Assembly (NCBI GenBank): GCA_022984795.1
Contig: JALIHJ010000008.1
Location: 269,451 to 333,450, forward strand
DNA: 64,000 bases
Source: Fabrea salina
Taxonomy: Eukaryota; Ciliophora; Heterotrichea; Heterotrichida; Fabreidae
Direction of reading: 5' to 3'
The notes under the pieces are model-generated. The model worked only from the letters and a program-made list of their open reading frames with translations. It was not told where the DNA came from and did no database searches. This document shows, piece after piece, positions 33,972 through 42,960 of this stretch; position 1 is the stretch's first letter; each line of letters begins with the position of its first letter. The translations under genes were made by a program, and so were the position numbers.

Positions 33972-36089
33972 TTACTTTAGCTTTTTAGGGGAACCGTTTA
34001 CAGGCCTAGGTGGGGAGCCCTGACTGATGCTTTCTACAGTTGAGTGGATAATTCGGGAAGCCCTAACAGGAGTCATGCTAGGTGAGGGCGAACCTATGAA
34101 TCTCGAAAGTGTCCTCATGCTCATAGGGTTACTTTCTCCCACAGCAACTTCTTGGCGTTCTAGTTCCAGAGGAGTGTACACCTCTATGAACTCGTCTATC
34201 CCAGTGTAGCCTCCCCCGACTCTTACCTTTATGCTTCCGTTCTCGAGTCCAATAAACACTCTTTTGGTCCCGAAGTAGTACTCCCCTTCTTGTGTCCTTT
34301 TGAACCCTACGTTTATAGGCTCTTCTCGGGTGTTGAGGTACTCCGAAAGGGCTACGTCAATAGGGTCGTCTTGAACGGGGTAGTAAGGAGCTGCTCTTTG
34401 CTTGATTTCAGACATGATTTGCTTGAGGTTCTCTATTTCGAAGTCCTTTTCGTTGATGCTGTTGATCATTAAGTTGAGTTTAGTTGACTCATCCAGCACA
34501 ACTTGTGACTCGTTCATGACATAGTCAGTTCCGTTGTTAAGTGACTGCATGATAAGGTCCCTTCCGGTACTATGAAGTCTGTGGAGTTTGGCTAAGTCAT
34601 CAATTAGCTGTGCAAGGTCAGCTTTGATGCAGCAACTTTGTTCAAGAGTGATTTGTTTGCTAGAGTTTTCGTAGATGTCTTTCCGGAGTTCAAGAATTTC
34701 TTGTTCTTTAGCTTCTATGCTTTTTTCGAGAGGCCCGATAGTTTCTGAAGCTTTTTTCTTTTCTGAAAGTAGTTCTTTAGTTTTTGCCTTGAACTCAGAG
34801 TTCTGGGTTTCCACTAGAGTTTCTAGTTCTTCTAGTTTGCTCCGAGTTTCTTTTCTTTTGGCTTCTTGGTCTTCAAAAGCTGACTTGGAGTTTTGGGCTA
34901 ACTGGAAAAGGTTTTCTTGTTTAAGTTTGACTTTCAGTTGGTTGAGTTTTTCTTTGAGTTGTTGGTTTTCCTGGTCTATAGAGGCTTTTTGGGACTTAAC
35001 AGATTCTAAGTCTTTGTCTGACTGAGCTTTGGCTGAAAGGAGTTCTTCTTTCTTTTTCAAAAACTTGTTTAGAGAGCACTCCATAGACTGCTTTGCTTCT
35101 TGGACTTCTTTCTCTAAGTGCTCTTTTCTGGAGGTGCTTTCCTTCACCATTTGGTTTAGAGTCTCAGCTGCTTTAGAGGCGCTTTCGAAGTTGAGTTCTT
35201 GGGCCCTGAGGCTTATTTTTTCCTGGCTGGCTTTTGCTATTGAGGCCCTTAGTTCAGTTAGTTGGAACTGGAGTTCCCGTGCAAGGTTTTGTTCAGAAAG
35301 GAACTCAGAAGCTAGTTGCTGTCTTTGCAAAAGAAGTTCCTCTGCTTGGGAGTCTTCTTTTTGCCACAGACTCTTCAACCCCAAAGTAGTTTCCTCTGAA
35401 CTTTGTTGGACTTGAAGACGCTCAGCTACTTGTTGGTTGATCTGTTCGTTGTACTTTTGGTGTTCTTCAGGCTTGTTGATGATCCCTTTCAAGTCAGTGC
35501 AAAGGTCCTTCAAAGCTTTTTTTAGTTGAGTTCCAGTCATTTTGGAAAGGTTTTCGAAGTCTATTTCGTCAATAGGAGGTAGGTTGTACTTAGTAGTGTC
35601 TACAGACCCTGGGTAGTCTCCTTCAATGTTGATTAAGATCCTTCCGTCTTCAGAACTGGTTTTAAAGTGCTCTTCTGAAGGCTTTTCCGAAGTAACTTCT
35701 CTTTCCAAGAAAGGACACCTAGCTTCTTCTTCGTTTTTCCTTTCGCGGAACCCTACGTTGCTAGTTTCTATAGGTTGGATGCTGCTTCCAATCTTAATGC
35801 GGATGTCCCCTCCTTCACTTCTGAGACGAATCCACTTTTCAGCTGACCCAGGCACTGACCCCAAAAGCGCTTTGAGGGTGATTTTGGAAGTGCCTACATG
35901 ACGCCCTGAAACTAGAAGCATAATGCTTAACTGCATCTCTGGACTGGCGTTGTTTACTTCTAAACGGAGTTCTTCTTTTGCGTCAAGTAGTTCTGACTCC
36001 TCACCTATCTCTACTCGGCAGTGCACCTGGTTTTTAGAGCCCTGGACCTCCTTTAGTTGGAGTTTTAGTTCGTATAACTTGTCTTCCAT
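33972..36089 (-). CDS. C2-like domain, coiled-coil and GAS2 (GAR) domain protein
   Basis: 705 residues from the ATG at 36089 (MEDKLYELKLQ); an upstream TTG is not needed. Residues 1-110 look like a C2 domain (RLEVNNASPEMQLSIMLLVSGRHVG, then KWIRLRSEGGDIRIKIG). Coiled coil runs from about 240 to 490. At about 570-650 is a GAS2-related domain: YYFGTKRVFIGLENGSIKVR and VGGGYTGIDEFIEVYTPLEL, the GAR-type VRVGGGW/Y signature that binds microtubules. The tail is Ser/Pro-rich. It could link membrane or calcium signals to microtubules in the ciliate cortex (inference). Confidence 0.78.
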   Translation of the reverse strand: MEDKLYELKLQLKEVQGSKNQVHCRVEIGEESELLDAKEELRLEVNNASPEMQLSIMLLVSGRHVGTSKITLKALLGSVPGSAEKWIRLRSEGGDIRIKIGSSIQPIETSNVGFRERKNEEEARCPFLEREVTSEKPSEEHFKTSSEDGRILINIEGDYPGSVDTTKYNLPPIDEIDFENLSKMTGTQLKKALKDLCTDLKGIINKPEEHQKYNEQINQQVAERLQVQQSSEETTLGLKSLWQKEDSQAEELLLQRQQLASEFLSEQNLARELQFQLTELRASIAKASQEKISLRAQELNFESASKAAETLNQMVKESTSRKEHLEKEVQEAKQSMECSLNKFLKKKEELLSAKAQSDKDLESVKSQKASIDQENQQLKEKLNQLKVKLKQENLFQLAQNSKSAFEDQEAKRKETRSKLEELETLVETQNSEFKAKTKELLSEKKKASETIGPLEKSIEAKEQEILELRKDIYENSSKQITLEQSCCIKADLAQLIDDLAKLHRLHSTGRDLIMQSLNNGTDYVMNESQVVLDESTKLNLMINSINEKDFEIENLKQIMSEIKQRAAPYYPVQDDPIDVALSEYLNTREEPINVGFKRTQEGEYYFGTKRVFIGLENGSIKVRVGGGYTGIDEFIEVYTPLELERQEVAVGESNPMSMRTLSRFIGSPSPSMTPVRASRIIHSTVESISQGSPPRPVNGSPKKLK

Positions 36090-36136
36090 TTTAACGTTTT
36101 TATTATACAACTCCAACTATTTAAAGTACTAACTTA

Positions 36137-36739
36137 TTAACAACAACAGTACCAGCTTTTTTTAGGCACATCGTTTCTAGTAATAAGCATTTCCTTGACA
36201 TCGAGTTTAGGTTTATTTTTGGACTTGCTATAAATTTGTTCTAAAAGCAGTTGGAAGGCTTCAGGAACACCAAATCCTGTAAGCGCAGAAGCTTCCATAT
36301 AAGAGATGTTTTCGGATTCAGCAAAACTCTGTGCTTGTTCAAAAGTCACTTGGCGCTCCATGTCTACTTTATTCCCTACTAGCAAAACTGCAATGCTGGG
36401 CTCTGCACCTCGTCTTAGTTCTTCCAGCCACTTTTTGGAGTGCCTGAATGACTCTTCACTAGAAACATCGAAAACCAGCATCCCTCCCACAGCTTTGCGG
36501 TAGTGAGCTGTCACTATAGACCTGTACCTTTCTTGTCCTGCTGTGTCCCAAATCTGGCTTTTTACTGTGACACCCGACAACAGTGGCACTACTCGCGTAG
36601 CAAATTCCACACCAATTGTGTTGGTGGAGGGCTTAGGAAGGGTGTTTTTGATGTACCTAGAGAGAAGGTGGGTTTTTCCTACGTTCGAGTCCCCTACTAG
36701 AACTATTTTGTATATAAAGTCGTACTCCCCTTCGCTCAT
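36137..36739 (-). CDS. RAB11: Rab11-family small GTPase
   Basis: About 200 residues from the ATG at 36739 (MSEGEYDFIYKIVLVGDSNVGK). All G motifs are standard: GDSNVGKT, TIGVEF, WDTAGQERYRSI, GNKVDM and EASALTG. YRSIVTAHYRKAVGGMLVFDV and WLEELRRGA are Rab11/Rab25-like. The C terminus ends KKSWYCCC, providing cysteines for double geranylgeranylation. Rab11 controls recycling endosomes, and in ciliates also contractile vacuole and cytoproct traffic. tRNA-Asp begins 68 bp upstream in the opposite orientation. Confidence 0.92.
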   Translation of the reverse strand: MSEGEYDFIYKIVLVGDSNVGKTHLLSRYIKNTLPKPSTNTIGVEFATRVVPLLSGVTVKSQIWDTAGQERYRSIVTAHYRKAVGGMLVFDVSSEESFRHSKKWLEELRRGAEPSIAVLLVGNKVDMERQVTFEQAQSFAESENISYMEASALTGFGVPEAFQLLLEQIYSKSKNKPKLDVKEMLITRNDVPKKSWYCCC

Positions 36740-36807
36740 ATTATTTGCCAGAAGGTAGAAACACCTAGAAGTTAGATATAAGTCAAGATTCCCCAAAACA
36801 CCCAACA

Positions 36808-36879
36808 TCCGAGGTAGTATAGTGGTGAGTATTCCAGCCTGTCACGTTGGAGACCCGGGTTCAATTCCCGGCCTCGGAG
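36808..36879 (+). tRNA. tRNA-Asp (anticodon GTC)
   Basis: 72 nt. The acceptor stem TCCGAGG pairs with CCTCGGA, with a G discriminator. The D arm TAGTATAGTGGTGAGTA contains the A box. The anticodon loop CTGTCAC carries GTC. The T arm GGGTTCAATTCCC contains the B box. A T7 run follows at once and would stop RNA polymerase III. No intron; CCA is not encoded. Confidence 0.96.
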
Positions 36880-36928
36880 TTTTTTTCAACTTAAGTTTTT
36901 AAAAGTTCTGACCAGCCATCCTTGATAA

Positions 36929-37585
36929 ATGTTCAGAAGATTCTCTTCATTTAGATTACCTGGCTTGCCTTTCAAGGACACTGCTTTGGAACCTTATTAC
37001 GACAAGACCACTTTGTCCTTCCATCACGGAAAACACCACCAGACCTACGTAAACAACCTCAACGCAGCCCTTGGCGACCAAAGCCCTTCCCTTCTAGAAT
37101 GCATCCAAGAACGCGCCCAGCACTCTGAGCCTGTGCGCAAAAACGGAGGAGGACATTACAACCACTGCCTTTACTGGCTTGGAATGGGAGAACAGACTTC
37201 TGAGAAACCCTCAGGAAAACTTCTAGAATACATCAACAAAGAGTGGGGAGACTTCTCCAAGTTCCAAGAAGAAATGAGCAAGTGCGCCACTGGAGTTTTT
37301 GGCTCAGGCTGGGCTTGGCTTACCATGACACCTGAAGGGAGACTTCAGATCCTTGGCTCCTCGAACCAAGATAACCCTCTTATGCGTGGAATCTTCAAAG
37401 CAAACTCCATTCCTTTCTTCACCATAGACGTGTGGGAGCACGCGTACTACCTTCAGTACCAAAACAGACGTCCTGAGTACCTGGACCAATTTTGGAAGGT
37501 AGTTAACTGGAAACAAGTCGAAGAAATGTTCGAACAGTACGCACTCAACCAAAAACCAGTTCCAGCTGACGAGCTCCTTCCTTAA
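36929..37585 (+). CDS. SOD2: Superoxide dismutase, Fe/Mn family, Mn-like, mitochondrial
   Basis: 218 residues. A short Arg/Ser presequence (MFRRFSSFRL) precedes LPGLPFKDTALEPYYDKTTLSFHHGKHH. Metal ligands are seen in LSFHHGKHH, GGGHYNHCLYW and DVWEHAYYLQY. Active-site second-shell features GGGHYNH and SSNQDNPL (Gln before Asp) are those of manganese rather than iron enzymes. It dismutates superoxide, probably in the mitochondrial matrix. Length is normal. It follows tRNA-Asp by 49 bp. Confidence 0.94.
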   Translation: MFRRFSSFRLPGLPFKDTALEPYYDKTTLSFHHGKHHQTYVNNLNAALGDQSPSLLECIQERAQHSEPVRKNGGGHYNHCLYWLGMGEQTSEKPSGKLLEYINKEWGDFSKFQEEMSKCATGVFGSGWAWLTMTPEGRLQILGSSNQDNPLMRGIFKANSIPFFTIDVWEHAYYLQYQNRRPEYLDQFWKVVNWKQVEEMFEQYALNQKPVPADELLP

Positions 37586-37613
37586 TCTAACTAAAACATT
37601 CCAGGTATATACA

Positions 37614-38243
37614 TTATAACTTATAACAGCACTTTAACTTTTTCTTTGGCTTGTTGTGTTTTGCTGGCTCGAGTTTAACTCCTTTCACAGGCAGGTCAGT
37701 AACTCCGCTTTCAGGGCGGTTAGCACTGCAGTGTTTAAAAATCATCCTAACTAAAGTTTCAAAGGCCTTTTCCACGTTCATGTTGGTAAGAGCAGAAGTT
37801 TCAAGAAAAGCCATGTTGTGGCGTTTGGCAAACTCAACCCCAGCTTCAGTAGAGATTTTTCTGTTTTCTTGGAGGTCCACTTTGTTCCCTAGCAAAACTG
37901 AAGCCACCAGGGAATGGCTGTGCTCCATGAGTTCGTTGTACCAAGAAGTCAACTTGGTCAAAGAGTCCCTTTGAGTCACGTCGTAAACTAGGACTGCCCC
38001 CACTACTCCCCGGTAGAACCAGTTAGAAAGGGACCTAAACCTTTCTTGACCGACTGTGTCCCAAATGTTGACACACACAGCATTGCCTTCCAAGTTTACT
38101 TTTTTCTGCAAAAACTCAACTCCGATGGTGGCAGGGGTGTTGTGTGAAAACTGGTCTTTGGTGTACCTGTAAAGCAAGTTAGTTTTTCCAACTCCAGTCT
38201 CTCCAAGAACTACCAGCTTGAATTGGTAGTCAATTTTTTCCAT
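37614..38243 (-). CDS. Rab-family small GTPase
   Basis: 209 residues. G motifs GETGVGKTN, TIGVEF, WDTVGQERFRS, GNKVDL and ETSALT. Switch II has DTVGQE instead of DTAGQE, with the catalytic Gln kept. The C terminus is strongly basic (KHNKPKKKLKCCYKL), with paired cysteines three residues from the end for prenylation. It resembles Rab1/2/11-group proteins without a clear assignment. Convergent with SOD, 28 bp between stops. Confidence 0.9.
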   Translation of the reverse strand: MEKIDYQFKLVVLGETGVGKTNLLYRYTKDQFSHNTPATIGVEFLQKKVNLEGNAVCVNIWDTVGQERFRSLSNWFYRGVVGAVLVYDVTQRDSLTKLTSWYNELMEHSHSLVASVLLGNKVDLQENRKISTEAGVEFAKRHNMAFLETSALTNMNVEKAFETLVRMIFKHCSANRPESGVTDLPVKGVKLEPAKHNKPKKKLKCCYKL

Positions 38244-38266
38244 TATATTGCCTTAAACTCTCTTTA

Positions 38267-39118
38267 TTAAGGTTTAGTTTCTTTGTTGTACAGTACAAAG
38301 TATCTGTTCTGCAGGTCTTCTTCTTCAGTGATGTTTTCTGTGTCAATGTAAATCCCGTTGAGGGCATTCACCAGTACTTCTCTGTTCACAGTTTTGGCGT
38401 TCTTGGGAAGCACAAAAAAAGACCACAAACTCCACTTCTTTGCAAATGTTATTTGAGTCATTTTCTGGCTCTCTATGTAGGTGAAAAGGTCGTCAGGCAT
38501 TTCGTACAAACTCCAAAACATAAAGGCGTTCCCTGAAGGTTCTTTGAAGTCCTTTACGTCAATTACTTTTTCCCGGACAGGCAAGAACCTGAACCTTTTG
38601 TAGCGGACTTTTAGGTGCTTTCCGTCTTGGTGCAAAAGAATAGACTTAACCATAAGACCTCTGCTGTAGATCAACAAAGGCAAACTCCAGGCCAGTGCTA
38701 TCCCAAGTGCTCCGTACACGTTAGGGTGAAGGGACATGTAAGTTGCTACACCCACAGGCAAAAAGGTTCTCCAGCAATACCTTAGTTTAGAAGCACTGGG
38801 ACTTTCAAATATAGGGGTGTAGCCCTCTTGGTCAAACTCAAGTGACTTGCTAGGAGAGTAGATGTACTGCACCTTCGAAGTGTCTTCTAAGAAAAAAGGA
38901 GTAGTTTCTTCCTCTTCACTTTCACCGAATATACTGACTTCTTTTTGTTCCTTCTTAAGTTCAGGAATCGTTTCTTCAACTGGTTTGGGCAGCGCTTGTT
39001 CTAGGTCTTGCTTTTCTGCTTCCACTTTTTCTTCGTAAACCTTCTTGAGAGACTCATCATATTTCCTAAGGAACTCTTCATTCTTTTTATTAGCAAAGAA
39101 GCGCACAAGTCTCTTCAT
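38267..39118 (-). CDS. Two-helix membrane protein, TMEM70/TMEM186/TMEM223-like, probably mitochondrial
   Basis: 283 residues. A basic N terminus (MKRLVRFFANKK) and an acidic linker precede two hydrophobic segments near residues 115-155 (RTFLPVGVATYMSLH; ALGIALAWSLPLLIYSRG). A C-terminal beta-rich domain begins with KSILLHQDGKHLKVRYKRF and RFLPVREKVIDV. Paired helices followed by a domain of this type resemble mitochondrial assembly factors of the TMEM70/186/223 group. The assignment rests on topology and short motifs only. Confidence 0.55.
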   Translation of the reverse strand: MKRLVRFFANKKNEEFLRKYDESLKKVYEEKVEAEKQDLEQALPKPVEETIPELKKEQKEVSIFGESEEEETTPFFLEDTSKVQYIYSPSKSLEFDQEGYTPIFESPSASKLRYCWRTFLPVGVATYMSLHPNVYGALGIALAWSLPLLIYSRGLMVKSILLHQDGKHLKVRYKRFRFLPVREKVIDVKDFKEPSGNAFMFWSLYEMPDDLFTYIESQKMTQITFAKKWSLWSFFVLPKNAKTVNREVLVNALNGIYIDTENITEEEDLQNRYFVLYNKETKP

Positions 39119-39135
39119 TATAAATGGAACTTAAC

Positions 39136-39462
39136 TTAAGGCTCTTTAGGACTTTCCAGTAACTCAGGTATTTGTTCCAAAGCCCACTCAGCCACTTCCC
39201 TTTTGCAGTTTTCTCTGTCTGGTGCCTCCAAGCACTTACTTACCATGGCTTGTTCTATGTCTTCCAGCATCTTTTCGCGTTTCCTTTCAAAGTTGAGTTT
39301 GAACTCCACACAGCTCTTCATGCAGTTTTCTACACACTCCTCTAAGTTCTCAGTGTCGCACTTTTTGAGAACGCATCCTGTGCAGCCCGTGAGTTTCTCT
39401 CTGAGCAAAGAGTGGAACTCGGGCATGTTGTGCAGTATCGTAGTTCTTAGCAAAAACTCCAT
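39136..39462 (-). CDS. Small cysteine-rich protein of unknown function
   Basis: 108 residues with nine Cys. They cluster as GCTGCVLKKCDTENLEEC and VENCMKSCVEF, then single cysteines in SKCLEAPDRENC. The helix-with-spaced-Cys look recalls intermembrane-space proteins with disulfide hairpins, but the regular CX3C or CX9C pairs are not clean. No signal peptide. Head-to-tail with the PP2C gene, 22 bp apart. Confidence 0.6.
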   Translation of the reverse strand: MEFLLRTTILHNMPEFHSLLREKLTGCTGCVLKKCDTENLEECVENCMKSCVEFKLNFERKREKMLEDIEQAMVSKCLEAPDRENCKREVAEWALEQIPELLESPKEP

Positions 39463-39484
39463 ATTAATAAGTCCCTTAGGGTAA

Positions 39485-40423
39485 TTAATGATTGAACTTG
39501 ACTATTATGCAAGTCATGTTGTCGCAACCTAAGCCACCACTGCTGGCAACGTCACTAGCTAAGCACCTATCTAGAATTCCTTCCACAATGTCACTTAACT
39601 CCTTCTGGGCCCTCAACCCTTCATAAACAATGTCCACACATTGCTGATTCGACAGCATGTCCCAAATCCCGTCACAGGCCAAAATCATGAAGTCCGAGTC
39701 TTGAGTGATTGTTTCTACTTTTACCTCAGGAAAGGCTGTGATCATTTGGTCTTGGGCAGGAATGTCGGGGTTCTTTTTGTACTCCAAGTCTCCAATTGAC
39801 CGGGACAGATTTAAATTCCCCACTACTCTTCCGTCTTCGACGTAGCCTCCTGCACGCACAATGCGGTTGTGCTCGTGTTCATTGTCGGGCTTGTGGTCTA
39901 TTGTCATTTCCACAGCTTTTCCTCCGCGTGCTAACACGCAACGAGAGTCTCCGGCGTTTGCTACGTGGAGTTTGCTGTCCTTCACCAAAGCTGCGACTGC
40001 TGTGCAGCCAGCCAAAGACTCGGCGTTTTCCACCGAAACACTGTAGTTGTCGGGCAGGCCTCTTTGGATTCGGACTAGTTCTTGTTGGCCCTCTTTGCTC
40101 CGCAACTTTTCATCCATCCTCATGTAAGTTTCCTGAAGGGCTATTTCGATGTTCCCGTTTTTGTAGTGCTCGTTGGCCAGTAACTCTGCACAGAAGTGCT
40201 TTGCGACAAAAACAGCGACCTCCCTGCCTCCATGGCCGTCAAACACCCCGAAGCACATTGCATTATCAGGAATTTCTATTTCGCACAACTTGGCATCTTC
40301 CATGCCCATCCTCCAGCCTTGCATCTCCGATGCTGCGTATCTAAGTGTTACTTACGTTATCTTATTATTTCCCCCGGTCACAGTTTCCTTTTCAGTCCTC
40401 GGCGTACTTAGATAGGCACCCAT
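39485..40423 (-). CDS. PPM1: PP2C (PPM) Ser/Thr phosphatase with N-myristoylation site (one 15-nt intron)
   Basis: CDS complement(join(39485..40340,40356..40423)), 307 residues. The first exon encodes MGAYLSTPRTEKETVTGG, the classic myristoylated PP2C start, and splicing gives KITYAASEMQGWRMGMEDAK. Further motifs: FGVFDGHGGREVA (metal-binding Asp), VANAGDSRCVLARGGKA, NLSRSIGDLEYK, FMILACDGIWDML and GCDNMTCIIVKF. This matches PPM1A/B/G-like phosphatases. The acyl group would place it on membranes; in Paramecium and Toxoplasma related enzymes act on motility proteins. Confidence 0.94.
40341..40355 (-). other. 15-nt intron in the PP2C gene
   Basis: On the minus strand GTAAGTAACACTTAG, phase 2 (splits the Thr codon in KITYAAS). 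It separates a 68-nt first exon carrying the myristoylation start from the catalytic exon. The restored protein N terminus matches the PP2C family closely. Confidence 0.93.
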
Positions 40424-40680
40424 TTATTATTTCTTGACTACGAAGCTGAATAATATTGCTTGAAATGGCTTACAACCTCCGGTTCAAAAACCAGGCCACT
40501 CACAAAATTATTTAAGAGTTCCTTAAGAAATAGTTCCTGCCAAGTGCATTCTTTTGGCTGAGGTTTTGGCTTCCCTACTAAGTCTAAAACCACGTTTCAA
40601 CTATTAAAATGAATTCTGATAAAACTAAAACTTAGTCGATTCAACCACTGAAGCTTAAAAGGAGCTTATATTAAAGGTTA

Positions 40681-41013
40681 CTAACGCTGCTTTTTAGGGA
40701 ACTTTTTGGACGCTTTCTTAGGAGCGGAGTACTTTTTCTGAGGAGGTCGGTTTTTGCTTGGATTTTTGGGGGGCTGCCCAGGGCGGGGTTTTTGCGAAGC
40801 TGGGCGATTGGCCGAGCGCTGCGCAGGAACTTGGGACCCTGTTCTTTCCTGTTGCTTTTTGTTGAACTGCTTTAGTTTTTGCGCTCTCGGGTTTCCCGCC
40901 TGACCTTTGGTAATGGGTTTGGACTTGGCTGCTACACCCTTTTGGGGTTTTTGCTTCTTCTCTTTTTTGATGATGTCGTCCAGGCTGCTTTCGAGTTTTT
41001 CTTTGAGTTTCAT
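40681..41013 (-). CDS. Small basic protein with a UAP56-binding motif, candidate mRNA export adaptor
   Basis: 110 residues, nearly a third Lys/Arg, with no folded domain. The N terminus reads LEKLESSLDDIIKKEKK style (MKLKEKLESSLDDIIKK), matching the UAP56-binding motif L-x-x-S-L-D-D-I-I-K found in ALYREF/Yra1, UIF and CHTOP. The rest is Pro/Gln/Lys/Arg-rich (ASQKPRPGQPPKNPSKNRPP), consistent with RNA binding. ALYREF has an RRM; this has none, so it is closer to UIF. It lies across a 257-bp gap from PP2C in which I see no convincing gene. Confidence 0.7.
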   Translation of the reverse strand: MKLKEKLESSLDDIIKKEKKQKPQKGVAAKSKPITKGQAGNPRAQKLKQFNKKQQERTGSQVPAQRSANRPASQKPRPGQPPKNPSKNRPPQKKYSAPKKASKKFPKKQR

Positions 41014-41152
41014 TTTATTATTATTTAGTGTATTTTTATTTGATATAACTTAGAAATTAGGTGGTTTCTTCTAACCTTACAACCTACTTAATTCTTTTGA
41101 GTTCCAAAGAGTGCTTGAGTCTTGTTAGGGCTGAGTGCATGGGAATTTAAAA

Positions 41153-42169
41153 ATGGATCTCGATTATTATAATGAACAAGACCAGTCGGTATCCGAGAAC
41201 TCTTCCAGCGGAGTGTGTTCACACAACACTCCCCAAGAAACTTTAATTCCTTTAGTTGGTTCTTCAAGGTTCAGAACTACTAAATCTCCGTTTGAAAGGG
41301 TAGAAGTGACTTACTACCATGAAGACAAACTTGAAAAAATAGAGGGTGAGTGCGAGGGAACTGAGGAAGTAAGTGCCGGGGAACTCCACTTACTTGTGCA
41401 CGACTACCTGAAGTACAACGGGTACTTTGAAACTCTATGTACTTTCCAGGAAGACGGTGGTTTTTGCCAGCAACTTCAGCCTAGGAGTTGCTCACGAATT
41501 TCCGAAAAAGTAGGTCCAATAGACCTAGACCCTGCTTGCAGACAATGCGAGTCACTTTCTAAGGTTTGTGAAGACTGCCTCCAAAAAATCATGGAAAACA
41601 TTGAACCTTCCACTTCCATTAAGTTGTTTGGGCACCTAGAAACTGTAGACTTGTCCACTCTGTACCTAAAGAACTGCGAGACTAAGCAAGAACTAGAAGA
41701 TCAACTAAGCCAGGACTCTGTGCATAGTCGTGCCCAAGTCAGAAAGTTACTGTTTGAAGGAGAAATAGAAGCTGCCGCAGAATTTTTGCAGGAGCACTTT
41801 CCAGAACTACTTGACGACCCAAGCATTACAAAGGCACTTTACATCCAAAGCTTCATACAACTGGTGGCCTCTGGGAACGTGTGGGGAGCCATGGAGTACG
41901 CACGGAAACACCTAAGTAAGTCCCGGAACGAAAAGGTACTTGTGAGGAGTGGAGTCGACTTAGAAGTGCCTATTTGGGAAGTAGTGGGGCTGCTTTGCTA
42001 CCAAACTCCAGAAAAGAGTCCACTGGGGTACTTATTGGGTAAAGAACAAAAAGAACTCACAGCAGACATAATTAACGAAGCAATTTTGCAGGACTCAGAG
42101 AACAAAGTCCAGAAGTTGCTGAAGCACGGAATTACTTGCTACAACCTAATTAAGGAACTGAAAATTTAA
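41153..42169 (+). CDS. LisH-CTLH-CRA protein, RanBP9/10- or GID-complex-like
   Basis: 338 residues from the ATG at 41153. LisH motif at about 80-105 (LHLLVHDYLKYNGYFETLCTFQE). A Cys-rich insert (CRQCESLSKVCEDCLQK) follows. CTLH/CRA region from about 190: QVRKLLFEGEIEAAAEFLQEHFPELL, SITKALYIQSFIQLVASG and WGAMEYARKHLS. This is the scaffold of RanBP9/10, Gid8 and related subunits of the CTLH/GID E3 ligase. No SPRY domain is present. The insert between LisH and CTLH could form a small zinc site. Confidence 0.82.
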   Translation: MDLDYYNEQDQSVSENSSSGVCSHNTPQETLIPLVGSSRFRTTKSPFERVEVTYYHEDKLEKIEGECEGTEEVSAGELHLLVHDYLKYNGYFETLCTFQEDGGFCQQLQPRSCSRISEKVGPIDLDPACRQCESLSKVCEDCLQKIMENIEPSTSIKLFGHLETVDLSTLYLKNCETKQELEDQLSQDSVHSRAQVRKLLFEGEIEAAAEFLQEHFPELLDDPSITKALYIQSFIQLVASGNVWGAMEYARKHLSKSRNEKVLVRSGVDLEVPIWEVVGLLCYQTPEKSPLGYLLGKEQKELTADIINEAILQDSENKVQKLLKHGITCYNLIKELKI

Positions 42170-42191
42170 CAGTGTCGAAGTTACTTGAAAG

Positions 42192-42959
42192 TTAGTAATA
42201 AAACCCGTAGTGGTTCCTGCCCTTTCTGCTTTTGGTTTTTTCGTAAATAATCCAGTGTTCTTCGTCCTTTTGGTACAAAAAGTAAAGCAAGAATATAAAC
42301 GCCACGAAACAAGCTGTAGTGATGCCACTAGTGTACATTTTGCCTTTGTCAATCTTGAACTTGTAACCGCTTTTGCGTTTGGCTTCCAATTCCTCGTGGA
42401 ACCTTCTAAGCACTGAAGGAGCTATCGGCACTATTGGCAGAAGGGGGAACTCTTCTTTGGGCTTAAGACGCAGAAATCTGTTAGGGTTGATGTTTTCAAT
42501 GCTTCCAGGCACTGAAATGTTGGGCACGTAATACTTTCTGTAAAGAAGCATTGACTCTTCATGCCGGACTCTTTCTGGAACCACTGGTCCTCTGTCAAGT
42601 ATTGCTAGGTTCCGCATGTCTTCTTCGCTTCCATAAAGATCCAAAGCTGAGTTGCCGTACTTGTGTTCCCATGTTTCCATGAAGTTGTTGTAAGACTGGC
42701 CTGCTTCTAAACCTAGGGCTTCTTCTAGTTTTTCCATAGGAGTGACTTCCCCCTTTTTGAGTGCTTGTTGTATTTTCTCAATCACATGGTACATGGGTTC
42801 AATCCTGCCTTCTTTAAAAGCTTGTTGTTGGTGCGAGATCAAAGCTTTCCTTTGGAGTTCTATTTTTCTGAGAGTTTTGTCTTCTTTGCGGTTCACTGAA
42901 ATTTCAAAACCTTCCTTTGCTTTGGACTGCCACCTTCTTAAAACACTTAATCCTTTCAT
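42192..42959 (-). CDS. Single-pass membrane protein of unknown function, possibly mitochondrial
   Basis: 255 residues. N terminus MKGLSVLRRWQSKAKEGFE is basic and amphipathic, like a presequence. Helical region to about 100, then an extended segment with PVVPERVRHEESMLLYRKYY. One hydrophobic helix near 213-233 (YTSGITTACFVAFIFLLYFLY) is followed by a Tyr/Lys-rich tail. No family recognised. Its ATG lies 1 bp before the stop of the upstream IQ-motif gene. Confidence 0.58.
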   Translation of the reverse strand: MKGLSVLRRWQSKAKEGFEISVNRKEDKTLRKIELQRKALISHQQQAFKEGRIEPMYHVIEKIQQALKKGEVTPMEKLEEALGLEAGQSYNNFMETWEHKYGNSALDLYGSEEDMRNLAILDRGPVVPERVRHEESMLLYRKYYVPNISVPGSIENINPNRFLRLKPKEEFPLLPIVPIAPSVLRRFHEELEAKRKSGYKFKIDKGKMYTSGITTACFVAFIFLLYFLYQKDEEHWIIYEKTKSRKGRNHYGFYY

Positions 42960-42960
42960 T

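Noticed and set aside
34065-34073. CCCTAACA as a telomerase RNA template
   Set aside because: It lies within the coding sequence of the C2/GAS2 protein, covers only one unit and has no surrounding RNA-like structure.
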